A stretch of DNA of 64,000 bases. It comes from Agelas oroides (taxonomy: Eukaryota > Porifera > Demospongiae > Agelasida > Agelasidae). The DNA is taken from NCBI GenBank assembly GCA_949130485.1, contig OX422183.1, positions 17,559,632-17,623,631 of the forward strand. Reading direction: 5' to 3'. The notes below the pieces were generated by a model. The model saw only the letters and a list, made by a program, of their open reading frames with translations. It was not told the origin of the DNA and searched no databases. This document shows, piece by piece, positions 32,490 to 43,030 of the stretch (position 1 is its first letter; every line of letters begins with the position of its first letter). The translations under genes and the position numbers were made by a program.

Positions 32490-33511
32490 CCTTTTCACTT
32501 CCCTCTATTTTCGCTGCAAAACATCTAAATTCTCTTTAGAAACACACCTATCCCCAAAGCAAGTCTCCATTGCGTTTGTTGAAGGGGTCAGCGAAAGGGT
32601 AAATAGCCTGCTTCCAAATCAACAGAACTCTAGGCTCCCTCCTGTGTAGCATCAAACCGAGAACAGATCTCTATGGCAACAAGAGTGTGATCCATTGTAA
32701 TCCTTGTCAGAATTGTGACAGTCATACATTGGAGAAACTGGCAGAATCTAGTGATTACTAAACACTGGAGAAATTGTGAGAATGATGAGTACAGAGGTCA
32801 GAGGATGACCACCAGATTAACTCTGAAGAGAGTGTAGTGATTGGGCAGGAGAAGAACTTCTACAAAAGTTTCTAAAAATTTGCATGAAGGTTTTGTTCAA
32901 ATCTGCTACTGCTTGTGCATAACTACTGCAGAACATGTCAACAAAATTGTTGATCTCTATAAGCATGAATAGCAGTTCGATAGTTATAGTACAGTCAGCT
33001 TGATGGACATCAATGCGAGTGAGTCTACTGCAAACACTGCATCAACAGGTGGCAAGTAAGGCAGCAACCATCCACTAGAAAGTTTGTAATGAGTCTTGTT
33101 GGTGGCAACAACACCTCGAATAAACGAATGAACGTAACTTTATGTCATACCCAGGTTGAGCCTCAGGGTATCAGGCCAATTATGGCCCATGTGACAATAA
33201 GTTTGCTTTACTCACACACAGATAGTGTCTAAGTGTTGTGTCCTGCTGTCAGCCTTGGAAAGAGTTGTGCAACATGAACAGCCCTAGCACTAGCCCGTTG
33301 ACCATTGTCTTAAATTATTTGCATACATGTGCATGTGCCACAATTACTATTCAAGGGCGATGTTTATTTTGCTCAGAGCTTCCAATTGTGTGGCTACTAA
33401 TCGAGGGCGGTGACTATTCGAAGGCAGCATCTGTTTGAAAAAATACGGCATGCCAGTACTCATTATGTACACATGCTTAGCATTACAGTTGTGTGCTGTT
33501 TGTTTCCACAG
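32490..33511. other. No gene recognised
   Basis: It contains a partial reverse copy of the CCATATTTCTT MITE near 33345-33450 (GAGGGCGGTGACTATTCGAA); otherwise nothing was recognised. Confidence 0.4.
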
Positions 33512-33523
33512 GTGTAGATGATG
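33512..33523 (+). CDS. Possible 12-nt phase-1 microexon
   Basis: GTGTAGATGATG is flanked by TTTGTTTCCACAG and GTAAGG. Read in phase 1 it adds four residues (G/V-D-D type) without a stop and keeps the phase of the transmembrane exon. Very short exons occur in cytoplasmic tails of such receptors, but this could be chance. Confidence 0.25.
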
Positions 33524-34770
33524 GTAAGGGTTCACATACACAGTTTCCGATGAAATCTAAAGTTGCAGCTGAGTAAGGGTAGGTAATTAATTCTGTCATT
33601 TTGTACATCTGTGTGTTACAATGCATGCAGAGATGGATGGAAAGGCTTGAGCCTTGCAGTAAATTTTCATCAGTGAATGGAACCTTGTGCCTATGAAACT
33701 TGATCCAGGGACTGAGGTGATAAAATGTTGGTGGGAGCATCCACTTAGGTATTGCTTTTACTGTGTCTATGCAGTGTATTCCTATGGTATAAAATTTATG
33801 CATATAAAAATAAAACTCCTGAATAATTCAAACTTACAAGAGTGTTTGATGGCCCTCTACATGTAGGTTAGTAACCTAGACCCTGTTTACTGACATTATA
33901 CTGTAGTTACTGTATTGTTCGTATGTTCAGTTATGGACGGATCTATGCAAGCTGCAGTTAGACACCTGAGCAAGTCTACATTGCTGTTAGACACTTGGGA
34001 AACTGTACAGTAGGTTGATGGTGTGAATAAAGCACTTTCCACCATCGTATACATCAAAGCTTCCAACTTATTAATTATTTATATTTGGTGTAACGTTTTT
34101 TTCCCCTGCCCCATGTTCTTCCCAGCCCATGCATGTACATGCATCAAACCTCCAGTGAATCTTCACCCTCATCTGTGACCTTTTCCAATGGGTAGGTAAA
34201 GAGTTTGACCACACATTCTAGGAAGATGAGAAGATGCACAAATTCACACCTATAATTACCAGGGAAAATGCTTCCAAGCATTAGGATCATTTGGTAGGCT
34301 ACTGTTGGCAAATTCTACTTTGCCAGCAAGAGGAAGGCAACATCCTCCTTCCTAGTCTCTTGCAAAATGAGACTACACAATCCCTACACTGTCAGTTTTG
34401 GAAGACAATATGTTATACCACAGGCAGTGTAAAGCTTTGATAACACAAAATTAGCGCTCTATGAGCAACTCAGCATGGCCATGACTAGCAGAGAATAGAT
34501 CATATCTGATCAGAGTAATGTGTCAGTGTTCAGAAGTAATTCAGTGTGTGGATTTTCAAAGAAATTTTCTCGAATTGCCAACTCAACAAGTTTCTCCCAT
34601 GAAAGAAAACCACTATGCAGTACGTATAACTGTGCTACTTGTGTGTTTTAACAATGTGCATACACGAGTGAATTTTCATAGCTTGACCTCACTCTACCTA
34701 CAATTATGGGGCGCCATTTGTGTCAAAATTATGCATCAGTTTAGAATGCAGCATATTGGTTAGAGATATT
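33524..34770. other. No gene recognised
   Basis: AT-rich stretch; the open frames (for example 34518-34763) carry no recognisable domain. Confidence 0.4.
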
Positions 34771-35022
34771 TATAAATGTCCCACTACATTTGTAAATGTC
34801 CCGCTACATTTGTAAATGTCCCGCTACATTTGTAAATTTCCCACTACATTTGTAAATGTCCCGCTACATTTGTAAATGTCCCGCTACATTTGTAAATGTC
34901 CCGCTACATTTGTAAATGTCCCGCTACATTTGTAAATGTCCCGCTACATTTGTAAATGTCCCGCTACATTTAGAAATCTCCTCGTGCATTTGTATATCAC
35001 CCAGTGCATTTGTAAATAACCA
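34771..35022. repeat. 20-bp minisatellite, left of the recombinase
   Basis: About 12 copies of CCCGCTACATTTGTAAATGT, exactly 20 bp apart through 34970. They then diverge to CACCCAGTGCATTTGTAAAT. The core ACATTTGTAAAT is shared with the array at 36975. Confidence 0.95.
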
Positions 35023-35218
35023 CAGTTAATTGTACTTGTATCCTGGGAAGCCATAAGATGAAAGGCACCGCTCATGCATTAACTGGTATAGATGCCCTAC
35101 CCACTGCAATTAGGAGGGAAATAAATCAATTAGGAGGGAAATATATATAATTCCCAGTCACAGAAATTGTAGTTTATAAAACAAACATTCTATGCAATAA
35201 TTGTACTCCGTACGACAG

Positions 35219-36712
35219 TCAATAGTCAAAATCTGCATATTGAACTAGTTCATCAAACTCCTTGTCAACTTTTTCAGCAGATTGTACATTAAATATTGGT
35301 CTGACATTTACAGTGAGACTTCCAATAGTGCAGTTGGTTAGGTCACCGAACAATCTACCCAGGCTTTCAGTTGTACCGGCATTGTACTGTACCGACCGAT
35401 TCTCTTGACACTGAATTTCAGTACGCAATCCACTATGTGCACCCTCATATTCAGTGTTCGTCATCATCACCTTCGATACAGCCCTGTGCTGTTCTTCAGA
35501 AATATACTCATAGGATCGCAGTGCCTCTATTGATCGGTGACCAGTGGTCTTTTGTATGATCTTCTCAGGGACATTAGCTCTAAACATCGCACTGGTCCCT
35601 GTTGCACGTAAACTATGATTAGTTTTGTTGTCGAAACCTGCTTCCGTGCACATCTCTTTCACCATTGTTGCAAGTGTGTTTTTGCCAACTGGAGCTTCGT
35701 CATACCATGGTGCTTCAGGATCACTAGGAGCCGTTGCCTTGGGTCGAAGGTAAAGAATGTCGTTATCGAAAGCATACTTGGGCAATTTCTTCATATACAA
35801 GTTGAGGAGAAACACTAAGCATTTGGGGACTTGGTCATATACAGCATAACATGGCACTTCCTTGTTCTCAAGTCGAAGATGATCAATCCCCCCCAATCTA
35901 TTCTTTGATCCGTGCTCTATATAAGTGACACAATCAGGATCATCACCAGGTTTTGAATGCCACTTGAAATTGGATGGTCCTAGATTCCTCTGCTCCTGAC
36001 CTCCCCAAATGCAAAAGCGTTTCCCTATGTAGTAGAACACAGCCCTTTGTAAACCTTTGAGTGTCTTAACTGAAAGGATCTCAGTTGTCCACAGTTTCTC
36101 TTCTTCCTCTGGAGTTATAAGACTGGCATGCTTAACTTCCGTCCCTATTCCCTTTGAGTGCAAGTCTCTGTGAACTGAGTCACAAGTCCCATGAATATCA
36201 CGAAATGCAGATTCACTTCTGTTGAGAAACTTGGGACTCCCAGGATTTTTATCGAGCATATACCTCTGCAGGCCTGCCAAAAGCAAATGGATGCTCCTTG
36301 GTGGATATGGCTCCCCTTTCTTATTTCTGACTTCAGTTACAAAATGAGGTATCCACTTATTCAGATTTTGTGTATCAGGGTTATCGAATAGATCCTCAGG
36401 ACAGCGATCCTCGTTTCCATCTCTTTGTGCACGTTCATTTCTGGTTAACATCCACTTGCGAAAACAGTTCAAAGCCCAAAGAGTATTCTTTTGTGTATTT
36501 GGCGGCACATGTCCTTTCATCACTGTCTTCATGTCATTGTCTTTCAGAGGGCTGCCAAAGCGCTTTTTAGTAGCCATGGCCGTGTTCTTTTTTGGCTTTT
36601 TTGAACGAGGTATTTGAAAATCAGGGTCTTCGTTCTCCATAGAGCACGCTATCACACAAATCCCAATGAAACTGGAGTCAGTCAACGACTTATACAGGCT
36701 AAAACACCACAA
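35219..36712 (-). CDS. Crypton-type tyrosine recombinase (DUF3504-like), intact ORF
   Basis: This is an uninterrupted 497-codon ORF; a more likely start is the ATG of MENEDPDFQIPRSKK (about 36640). It has a basic, Lys-rich N-terminus, a SAM-like/core-binding region (NTLWALNCFRKWM...SIHLLLAGLQRYML), then a tyrosine-recombinase catalytic region. Motifs: NHSLRATG (His-x-x-Arg), TGHRSIEALRSYEYI (late His and catalytic Tyr). At the first catalytic Arg, where relatives have a LRGG-type motif, this protein has FCIWGGQEQR: Trp replaces Arg, a change one CGG-to-TGG transition could give. The family is the Crypton transposase family that also gave rise to animal ZMYM2/KIAA1958-type proteins. An intact ORF with a lost catalytic residue suggests domestication or a recent dead copy. 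Flanking minisatellites may belong to the element. Confidence 0.82.
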   Translation of the reverse strand: MWCFSLYKSLTDSSFIGICVIACSMENEDPDFQIPRSKKPKKNTAMATKKRFGSPLKDNDMKTVMKGHVPPNTQKNTLWALNCFRKWMLTRNERAQRDGNEDRCPEDLFDNPDTQNLNKWIPHFVTEVRNKKGEPYPPRSIHLLLAGLQRYMLDKNPGSPKFLNRSESAFRDIHGTCDSVHRDLHSKGIGTEVKHASLITPEEEEKLWTTEILSVKTLKGLQRAVFYYIGKRFCIWGGQEQRNLGPSNFKWHSKPGDDPDCVTYIEHGSKNRLGGIDHLRLENKEVPCYAVYDQVPKCLVFLLNLYMKKLPKYAFDNDILYLRPKATAPSDPEAPWYDEAPVGKNTLATMVKEMCTEAGFDNKTNHSLRATGTSAMFRANVPEKIIQKTTGHRSIEALRSYEYISEEQHRAVSKVMMTNTEYEGAHSGLRTEIQCQENRSVQYNAGTTESLGRLFGDLTNCTIGSLTVNVRPIFNVQSAEKVDKEFDELVQYADFDY

Positions 36713-36842
36713 GGCTAGCTACAACTCGCCCTACAAAATCCAAATTTCATTTGAATGACGTCATCGTTGCTAGGCATTGCTTAGAAACACAAACGACGTC
36801 ATAGATGTTGCTTAGCAATAGTACTGTTGCCAGGATACAAGC

Positions 36843-36972
36843 TAGTTAGAGCACGCCTACACACGGGCTTTACCCGGAAATACACAAAGTAATATTCAAT
36901 AAACCCTCGGCTACGCCCTCGGGTTTATTGAATATTACTTCGTGTATTTCCCTGGTAGGCATGCTCTAACTA
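36843..36972. repeat. Long hairpin (fold-back MITE-like) 3
   Basis: The arms TAGTTAGAGCACGCCTAC and its near inverse surround AATACACAAAGTAATATTCA and its inverse, with the turn in CCCTCGG/CCCTCGGG near 36907. It lies immediately upstream of the recombinase gene's 5' side. Confidence 0.85.
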
Positions 36973-36974
36973 TA

Positions 36975-37210
36975 ACATAAATCACCCACCACATTTATAA
37001 TCACTCACCACATTTATAAATTACCCACCACATTTATAAATCACCCACCACATTTATAATCACCCACCACATTTATAAATTACCCACCACATTTATAAAT
37101 AACCCACCACAATTATAAATAACCCACCACATTTATAAATCCACTGCTATTTATAAATTACCCATCACATTTATAAATCCACCGCTATTTATAAATCGCC
37201 AATGCATTTA
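36975..37210. repeat. 17-20-bp minisatellite, right of the recombinase
   Basis: About 12 copies of CACCCACCACATTTATAAAT with length variants. It shares the core ACATTTRTAAAT and orientation with the array at 34771-35022, so both sides of the recombinase carry the same repeat family. Confidence 0.92.
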
Positions 37211-38160
37211 TTTAGTCATGTGATGGTCACGCAGTTATTGCCCGCAAATGCAACACGCTGACATGAACATGGCTACCCCCTAGCACTACTGTGTGGCATG
37301 AAGCATAACTACCTTCTAAGAGTGAATAGACGTGAGATTGCTATCACCTTAAAGCCCTAGTTTGCCCCATGATCACATGCATTTTCTAGAGTGCAACTGC
37401 ACGTAGTGTAAAGAAGATGCAGGGATGGGGCTTTGTATATTTACCTTCACTTTTATAAATCATCATCCCTACCTTGTTTGCATACATTTGGCATGCCATC
37501 CCTACATCATCTTTTTACATTTCTAATGTTTAGTTTCTTGTTTTAATTAACATATGGTCATAAATACAGCACCAATAGTAAAATCAGCACCCCATGAATA
37601 TAGACACCCATTTTGATTACATCAACCACATCGCATTTATAAGCACCCATTAAAAAATAGGCACTCCACGCGAAAAGGCTGCAAACAGAAGTGAATTTGC
37701 TAATTCGGCTTTTTCAAATGTAGCGGCTAATTTTCACCAGTGTCGATTGTAAGCAAGCTATCAACACGGGGTACAAACCAAAATTTCTTACGGATTTGTT
37801 AGTTCCATGCGCTTTACGTTGGTGGGCGGGGGTTGGTAACAATCAATTGATTGCTGACTATCTCTGGTTCTATAAACATTGGACAGAAATTAGCGGAAAA
37901 AGAACCTCTAAGCTTAAAATATATATAATTCGTTCCCACATAACTGCACGCTACCAGAAAATTACCATTTATTAGCACCCCATGAAAATAAGTACCCATT
38001 CTGGCTGCTAATTTCGAACATAGGCACCGGTGCTTAATATCACGAATTTACAGTACAGCAGCATGCTAAACATGCGCATAGTGATGCAGAATGCTTAGCC
38101 CAACTGTCTGCAGCCATATATACTCCCATGCAGTATGATGAATTCCCTGTATGCTTTTTC
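37211..38160. other. Non-coding, with a dispersed AGCACCCCATGAA motif
   Basis: The phrase AGCACCCCATGAA(T/A)AT followed by ACCCATT occurs at about 37588 and 37973 in the same orientation, with other 'GCACCNAT' phrases nearby. It is probably a decayed repeat element. No coding sequence. Confidence 0.45.
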
Positions 38161-38166
38161 ATTATT

Positions 38167-38196
38167 AACCCTTGGCGCGCATGCACGCCAAGGGTT
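38167..38196. repeat. Short perfect hairpin AACCCTTGGCG...CGCCAAGGGTT
   Basis: Two 11-bp arms surround CGCATGCA. A related GCATGCACCGAGGGTT lies in opposite orientation at 39221-39236, after the ORF remnant. The pair may be the termini of the element that carries that ORF. Confidence 0.7.
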
Positions 38197-38587
38197 ACAG
38201 TAGTTGTCCTGTGTGTCTGTCTGGTCTGTGTGCCCGTTTTCTCTATTCTGCCTTCTCGCGGCGTCCAATGAGTGGTATCAGCGGCTACAGCGCGCAAAAT
38301 GCAGTAAAACTAAAAAGCCGTTTTCTCGAAAACTGCTTAGTTCAAACGTTAGAAGCATTATAAACTTACTGCGACTAAGCTATAAATCAGCCATCTTCTT
38401 CACGTGCAATGTTTCCGTATACCTCTCCGTAACACGTACGTAACGGAAATGTGTGATCATGTAACTTGGAGCACGCGGTATTGTGGTTTTTCCGTCAAAC
38501 TTAGACGTTTGTGACTGTCTTTTACGAGAGGTTCAGAAAGGTATACCCACAGTGTAATACCCACAGTGTAATACCGTAGTCCATGCA

Positions 38588-39196
38588 GTGGAGTGCAATA
38601 GGTCTATGCGTCTGAGAAAGGTATGCCCACAGTGTAATACCGTAGTGCACGTGAAGAGGTCAGTTTGTGACTGTGGCCATGCCTTCGCATCGAAGAAAAG
38701 GAAAGCACGGTGTACTGCTGTTGGGGAGCCTGAGAATGCAATGAAACGTAGAAAAGCCTTACTGTCTGAGGAAGAGTTATAGTGAGGAAAGTGAGAGATA
38801 AAGTCCGCAAAGCGAGTAAGAGAGCTTCTGAAACACGTGAGCAGACAGGCTTTGCACAGGCAAGAACAGAACCGAACACATTTGGCAAGCTAGCCTCGTA
38901 CCCAGGCCACATGGCCTGGGTACGAGGCTAATGGCAAGCATGAGAGCTTCTGAAGCATTTGAACAGACTGTACACAGGCAAGAACAGAAGCAAACACATA
39001 TGGCAAGCATGAGAGCTTCTGAAACATGTCAGCAGACTTTGCACAGACAAGAACAGAACCGAACACATATGGCAAGCATGAGAGCTTCTGAAACATTTCA
39101 ACAGACTTTGCACAGGCAACAGCAGGATGGAGTACATAAAGCAAGCATAACAGCTACTGAAACACCCAGTGAATCATCAATCACCTCAACCAATTA
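38588..39196 (+). pseudogene. Zinc-ribbon plus HRQ-repeat ORF remnant of a Helitron-like protein
   Basis: The reading starts MRLRKVCPQCNTVVHVKRSV followed by CDCGHAF, a four-Cys zinc ribbon, then a Lys/Arg-rich part and LSEEEL before a stop (38780). After a frame change, repeats of the type ASETxxQTxHRQxQxxxHMASMR continue (38931-39196), four copies. This architecture (zinc ribbon then HRQ repeats) is found at the N-terminus of Helitron-type proteins in cnidarians and sponges, as I recall them. Stops, a frameshift and a 40-bp TIR hairpin inside the repeats (38891-38930) make it non-functional. The first 30 codons are preceded by a partial duplicate of their own 5' end (38534-38585). Confidence 0.6.
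38891..38930. mobile_element. Minimal 40-bp TAGCCTCG palindrome with 9-bp TSD
   Basis: TAGCCTCGTACCCAGGCC is followed directly by its inverse. Flanks TTGGCAAGC (38882-38890) and ATGGCAAGC (38931-38939), 8 of 9. It is the smallest member of the family here: just two end-to-end TIRs. It interrupts the HRQ-repeat ORF. Confidence 0.85.
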
Positions 39197-39713
39197 ATAA
39201 GCAAAAACATTTATCACTAGCATGCACCGAGGGTTCTGCACTTTAGTGCTGTTCATTAGAAATGGAATAATTACTATAATCCTGTTGTTCAGGTACCAAT
39301 CAAAGTCATAATTGTAGTATGGTCTTGCATGATTGTGCTGCTGGTGTATGTCTGCTCTGTTCTCAACACTGTTGCAGTTTGTCACTCTCTTCTCATCCTT
39401 ACAGGTACCAACAAGGAGTGACATTAGTATGTATTGTTTACTTTTAGTAGTGGTATTATGCTTTACATAGTTGCTTGTACTTGCAACTTTAGTGTGTGTA
39501 TATAACACTATAAGGACAACTCTATCCTGTAGCACTATCTGCACAAAACGCTCACAATTCTGTAGTGTAACACAACATATTGTGAAGTAGCTATACCTCA
39601 TTGTTGTGTGCATGCAGTGCCTCTTCCTATTCTCGGGTATTCGCATGGGTAACTGGACTGTTAACCTATACATTTGAGGCTACTTTTAACATAATTATGT
39701 GCATGCCTTTAAC
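39197..39713. other. No gene recognised
   Basis: AT-rich; a minus-strand open stretch (39194-39673) has no recognisable domain. Confidence 0.4.
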
Positions 39714-40081
39714 GCACCATATTTATATTTCTGTCGGAGCCCTGACTCCAAAACTGAACCTAAGTGCACTTTTGGCCACCAACTATAAGCAGACTCGTGA
39801 CCCTAACCACACCCACTCATTAACAAACGTACAACAGTCAGCATTCTTGATTGGCGAACACCCGTTCAGAACCCAAATAGCCTTCCCTCAGTTCCCTGCT
39901 AGAAGTGAACCGCGTACAAGGTGAGCAGGTCATGCAGCCAGGGTGAGAATTGGCCCACCCAGGGCCAGCACCAGCACCCTGTGGGTGACTCCACCTGTCC
40001 CACCATTTCTGCTGATGCAGACTGACCCACCGCAAGTGCACAGAGTGTGTGAGCACAGTATGATGTAACCAAAGTACACCA
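39714..40081. repeat. Dispersed repeat 'TCTGTCGGAGCCCTGACTCC', copy 2
   Basis: It aligns with 27801-28210 in the same orientation. Confidence 0.8.
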
Positions 40082-40367
40082 TTTGGTTGCTTGAGAACAT
40101 CCCTGAAGCATCACGGTGATGAAGTCAGTAAACAGGTGGCCTAAATTGTACTCTGTGGACTGCATGCAGACTGCAGACTCCGACTCATGGGCTCGCACTG
40201 GAAATACTTTACAACTGGAATGCTTTGTTCTTTGCCAACACAGCACGATTTGAATAAGGCCGTGGCTATTGCCGATAATCGGTGGCGATTAGCACCACTA
40301 AATGGCTATTGACACCGAATCGGTGGCAATAAAGCCGAGTCGAATACTGGCACGAAGCAGTACCAGA

Positions 40368-41222
40368 GGAGGTAGTGCAAGTATACGGATTTTGTATACG
40401 TACATTACATCTTCCGGTGATATCCGTTATGATAATCGGAGTTATGCGGTTGTTGTACAACGAAAGAGCTGTGTCAGACGGCAGATTTCGGCACCATCTG
40501 TTCCAAGCTGTGTTCATGCGAATGACCTATCCTTCAAGATATGTGTATTTCAGGTGGTCAAGGGTCCACACAGCTGTCGAGACTGCTGTTACTGCTCCCG
40601 TCGGTATGTGAGAACGCTGTAAAAGCCGGGTCCAGCTTCAAGCCTCTGAAATTGGTGAGATTCAAGCGCCCATAGCGCATGAACGCAGGGTGCTATCAAG
40701 ACCGGACTTGCACCAGATTAAAGATCTGTTTCTGTGCTTTCTGAAAATCCTCACATGATGGGGTGACATCCTCATCAGATTTGGAGCTATAAGCCCGTGA
40801 AGTTAACCATGTTTTGTGGTTTTGGTGTGCATGGGTAACTTTGTCCAATCCTATCTCCTGAACCCTACCACCTATGGACATGAGACTTGAACCGCTGGAT
40901 GCAGCAAAGATTGAAGTTTATAAGGGTATAGTGTTACATCCCCATCAGATATGGAGTTGTGAGCCCGTGAAATAAACCATTTTTCATGATTTTGATGCAC
41001 ACGGGTAAATTTGTGTGACTGTATCTCTTGAACCCTTCCCTCTACAGACATGAAACTTGTAAAGACTTGTTCAAGCGTAGTGATATCCCCATCGCAATTG
41101 GAGCTGTGAGTCCTTGAATTAAACCATGTTTCATGGTTCTGTACACATTGGTAATTTTGTGTGACCACATCTCCTGAACCCTACAACTTAAAGACATGGA
41201 ACTTGTACCGTAGGACACAGCA
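40368..41222 (+). repeat. Left arm of large inverted duplication
   Basis: The arm starts AGAGGAGGTAGTGCAAG. Its inverse is found, with an insertion of about 210 bp, in 43130-44421. The outer 250 bp is unique (GTGTCAGACGGCAGATTTCGG); the inner part is made of diverged tandem units of about 165 bp containing GGAGCT(A/G)T(G/A)AG and ATCTCCTGAACCCTAC. No ORF is conserved between the arms beyond what the DNA similarity gives. Confidence 0.9.
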
Positions 41223-41332
41223 AGCAATTTGTATTTGTAGTATGCCTCTGAACATCCATGCATTCAATACACTGAATTGCATGTGTTTTTAGGAACACTC
41301 TAATAAGTAATATGTTTCTACAAGAGCGCATT

Positions 41333-41565
41333 TTATTATGCGTTCTTGGTTTCTATGATTGGACGCAGCAAGGACTAAGCACAATAAAGGAATTTAGCCA
41401 AACCCAGGACACCTCTGGCTTGGGCCACCAGTGCTCTGCCACTGAGCCACGACAGCCAGACGGTTCGACTCCTGGCCCTTTCACTTTCCTCTATTTTCGC
41501 CTTAATTCCTTTATTGTGCTTAGTCCTTGCTGCGTCCAATCATAGAAACCAAGAACGCATAATAA
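41333..41565. mobile_element. Palindromic TIR element with a SINE core
   Basis: TTATTATGCGTTCTTGGTTTC through AATAAAGGAATT is repeated in inverse at 41509-41565, giving arms of about 60 bp. The centre (41400-41508) is a minus-strand copy of the tRNA-SINE at 32416, including its CTCTATTTTCG tail. No flanking duplication was identified. Confidence 0.8.
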
Positions 41566-41808
41566 TCACCAAACATTGTTCAGTTCCAGTCAGAGCAAAA
41601 ATTGCTTTCCAATAGTACAATGAGAGATTGATGTTTCTTGCTTAAGGTACCATGATGTTTGATATGTGTTACAGGCTTGTATGCTGACGTAAATGTATGT
41701 CAGGTGACAGATGGGTCAGCCTAAGTCAGTGTATCAATAGCCTTGAGCATGTACTATCTCGTTTAAAGTGTTCCAGTAAACAAAAAAATGTTCAGAGGTG
41801 TACAATCC

Positions 41809-41918
41809 TAGCCTCGTTCCCAGGCCTTCCCCGGCTCCAGTTTTTGATCGCTTGCAGTATTTTTGCATACTGCAAGCGATCAAAAACTGGAGCCGGGGAA
41901 GGCCTGGGAACGAGGCTA
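41809..41918. mobile_element. 9-bp-TSD TIR element, 110 bp hairpin
   Basis: A near-perfect palindrome from TAGCCTCGTTCCCAGGCC to its inverse, turning at TATTTTTGCATA. Exact duplication GTACAATCC at 41800-41808 and 41919-41927. Confidence 0.92.
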
Positions 41919-42366
41919 GTACAATCCTAAGTGTTTGGGCTCATTAAGCACTTGTACACTATGCTCAAAATTGTCTAATTATGCTATTCCGTAATTCCTA
42001 AATTTTTAGCTTATTATGCCCCAAAGAGTACTGATTATGCTGAAATTATGTTCACGAAATATTGGTCTTTCTTCAATATACAATAGAATTGTGCAAAATA
42101 CAGATGACTGAATCTCGTTAGCGACGGCAATGAATAGTCATGCAAGCCACACCTTTTGCAGAGGGTGTGGCTTGCATGACTAAGTGACAAACTCCTGCAA
42201 AACTCAGACTCAGTGGACATAGATGCAAGCTGTTGATCACTGGATTTGCCGTTGGCTGAGGTGGAACTCTTCTTGTAGTCAAGTCAGCAACTAGTGACTA
42301 ATGACTTTACAAGAGTATGTGTAGCCTCTTCGTAAAATCATTTTATTATACTCTAAATTTTACGTA

Positions 42367-42939
42367 CTAGTGAGATGATTCATGCATCATCGTGGGGCGA
42401 GCCGGAGCGAGCAATGCATTGCTGGTTCGTCATGGCACACAAACCATGCACTGTTAGTAACAGCAGGAATCATCACTGCATGCATGTCTGCTGTTCCATG
42501 AGCGTGGTGAGCAAAACTCCATAGGAACCAAGCAGCATCTATATCTGGTGAGAACTATAGTTCTCACCAGATATAGATGGATAAGTACTACAGCTACACA
42601 TACGCTTGGACTAAACTTCACACTGAAGTCATGAGCTGAATCTCTGGCACTTATGAGTGTTGATTATGCATGGCCAACTAAGTTACCTGAAGAGCCTGCA
42701 TGCTGTCGGTGAAGGGCTACTGCCAGAGCGCAGCGTCGGCATGAAAGATACCCGGAGCGAAGACAACTCAAGTTAACGCACGCATGGTAACTGCGGACCA
42801 TGACAGACAAGGGCAGGCTGGTCACACTCGGTACAAATTACGCGCAGTAGTTGAGTTCCCTCGATCTGAGGACGTTCCGGTTCAGTCTTTGTGAAATATT
42901 TAAATGCACTCATTTAAAATTTACGGTATATGGCCGCAA

Positions 42940-42972
<33 letters not shown>

Positions 42973-43030
42973 CACACACACATGCGCAATGCAGTCACGC
43001 TAGTGTGGGGCTCGCTCAGGCTCGCCCCAA
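42367..43030 (-). mobile_element. Mini-Helitron, 664 bp, minus strand
   Basis: Read on the minus strand: 5' TTGGGGCGAGCCTGAGC (from 43030), 3' GGCTCGCCCCACG, hairpin (GATGAT...ATCATC) and CTAG (42370-42367). The host A/T target is at 42366 and 43031. The 5' end is nearly identical to that at 154. There is no coding sequence; a (CAAG)n run lies at 42941-42969. It sits in the loop of the large inverted duplication. Confidence 0.75.

Noticed and set aside
39194-39673. 159-codon minus-strand ORF
   Set aside because: No recognisable domain, AT-rich composition and no splice or promoter context.
40302-40622. ORF conserved in both arms of the inverted duplication (VYGFCIRT...)
   Set aside because: Conservation follows the DNA duplication; one arm has an insertion altering the start and there is no known domain.
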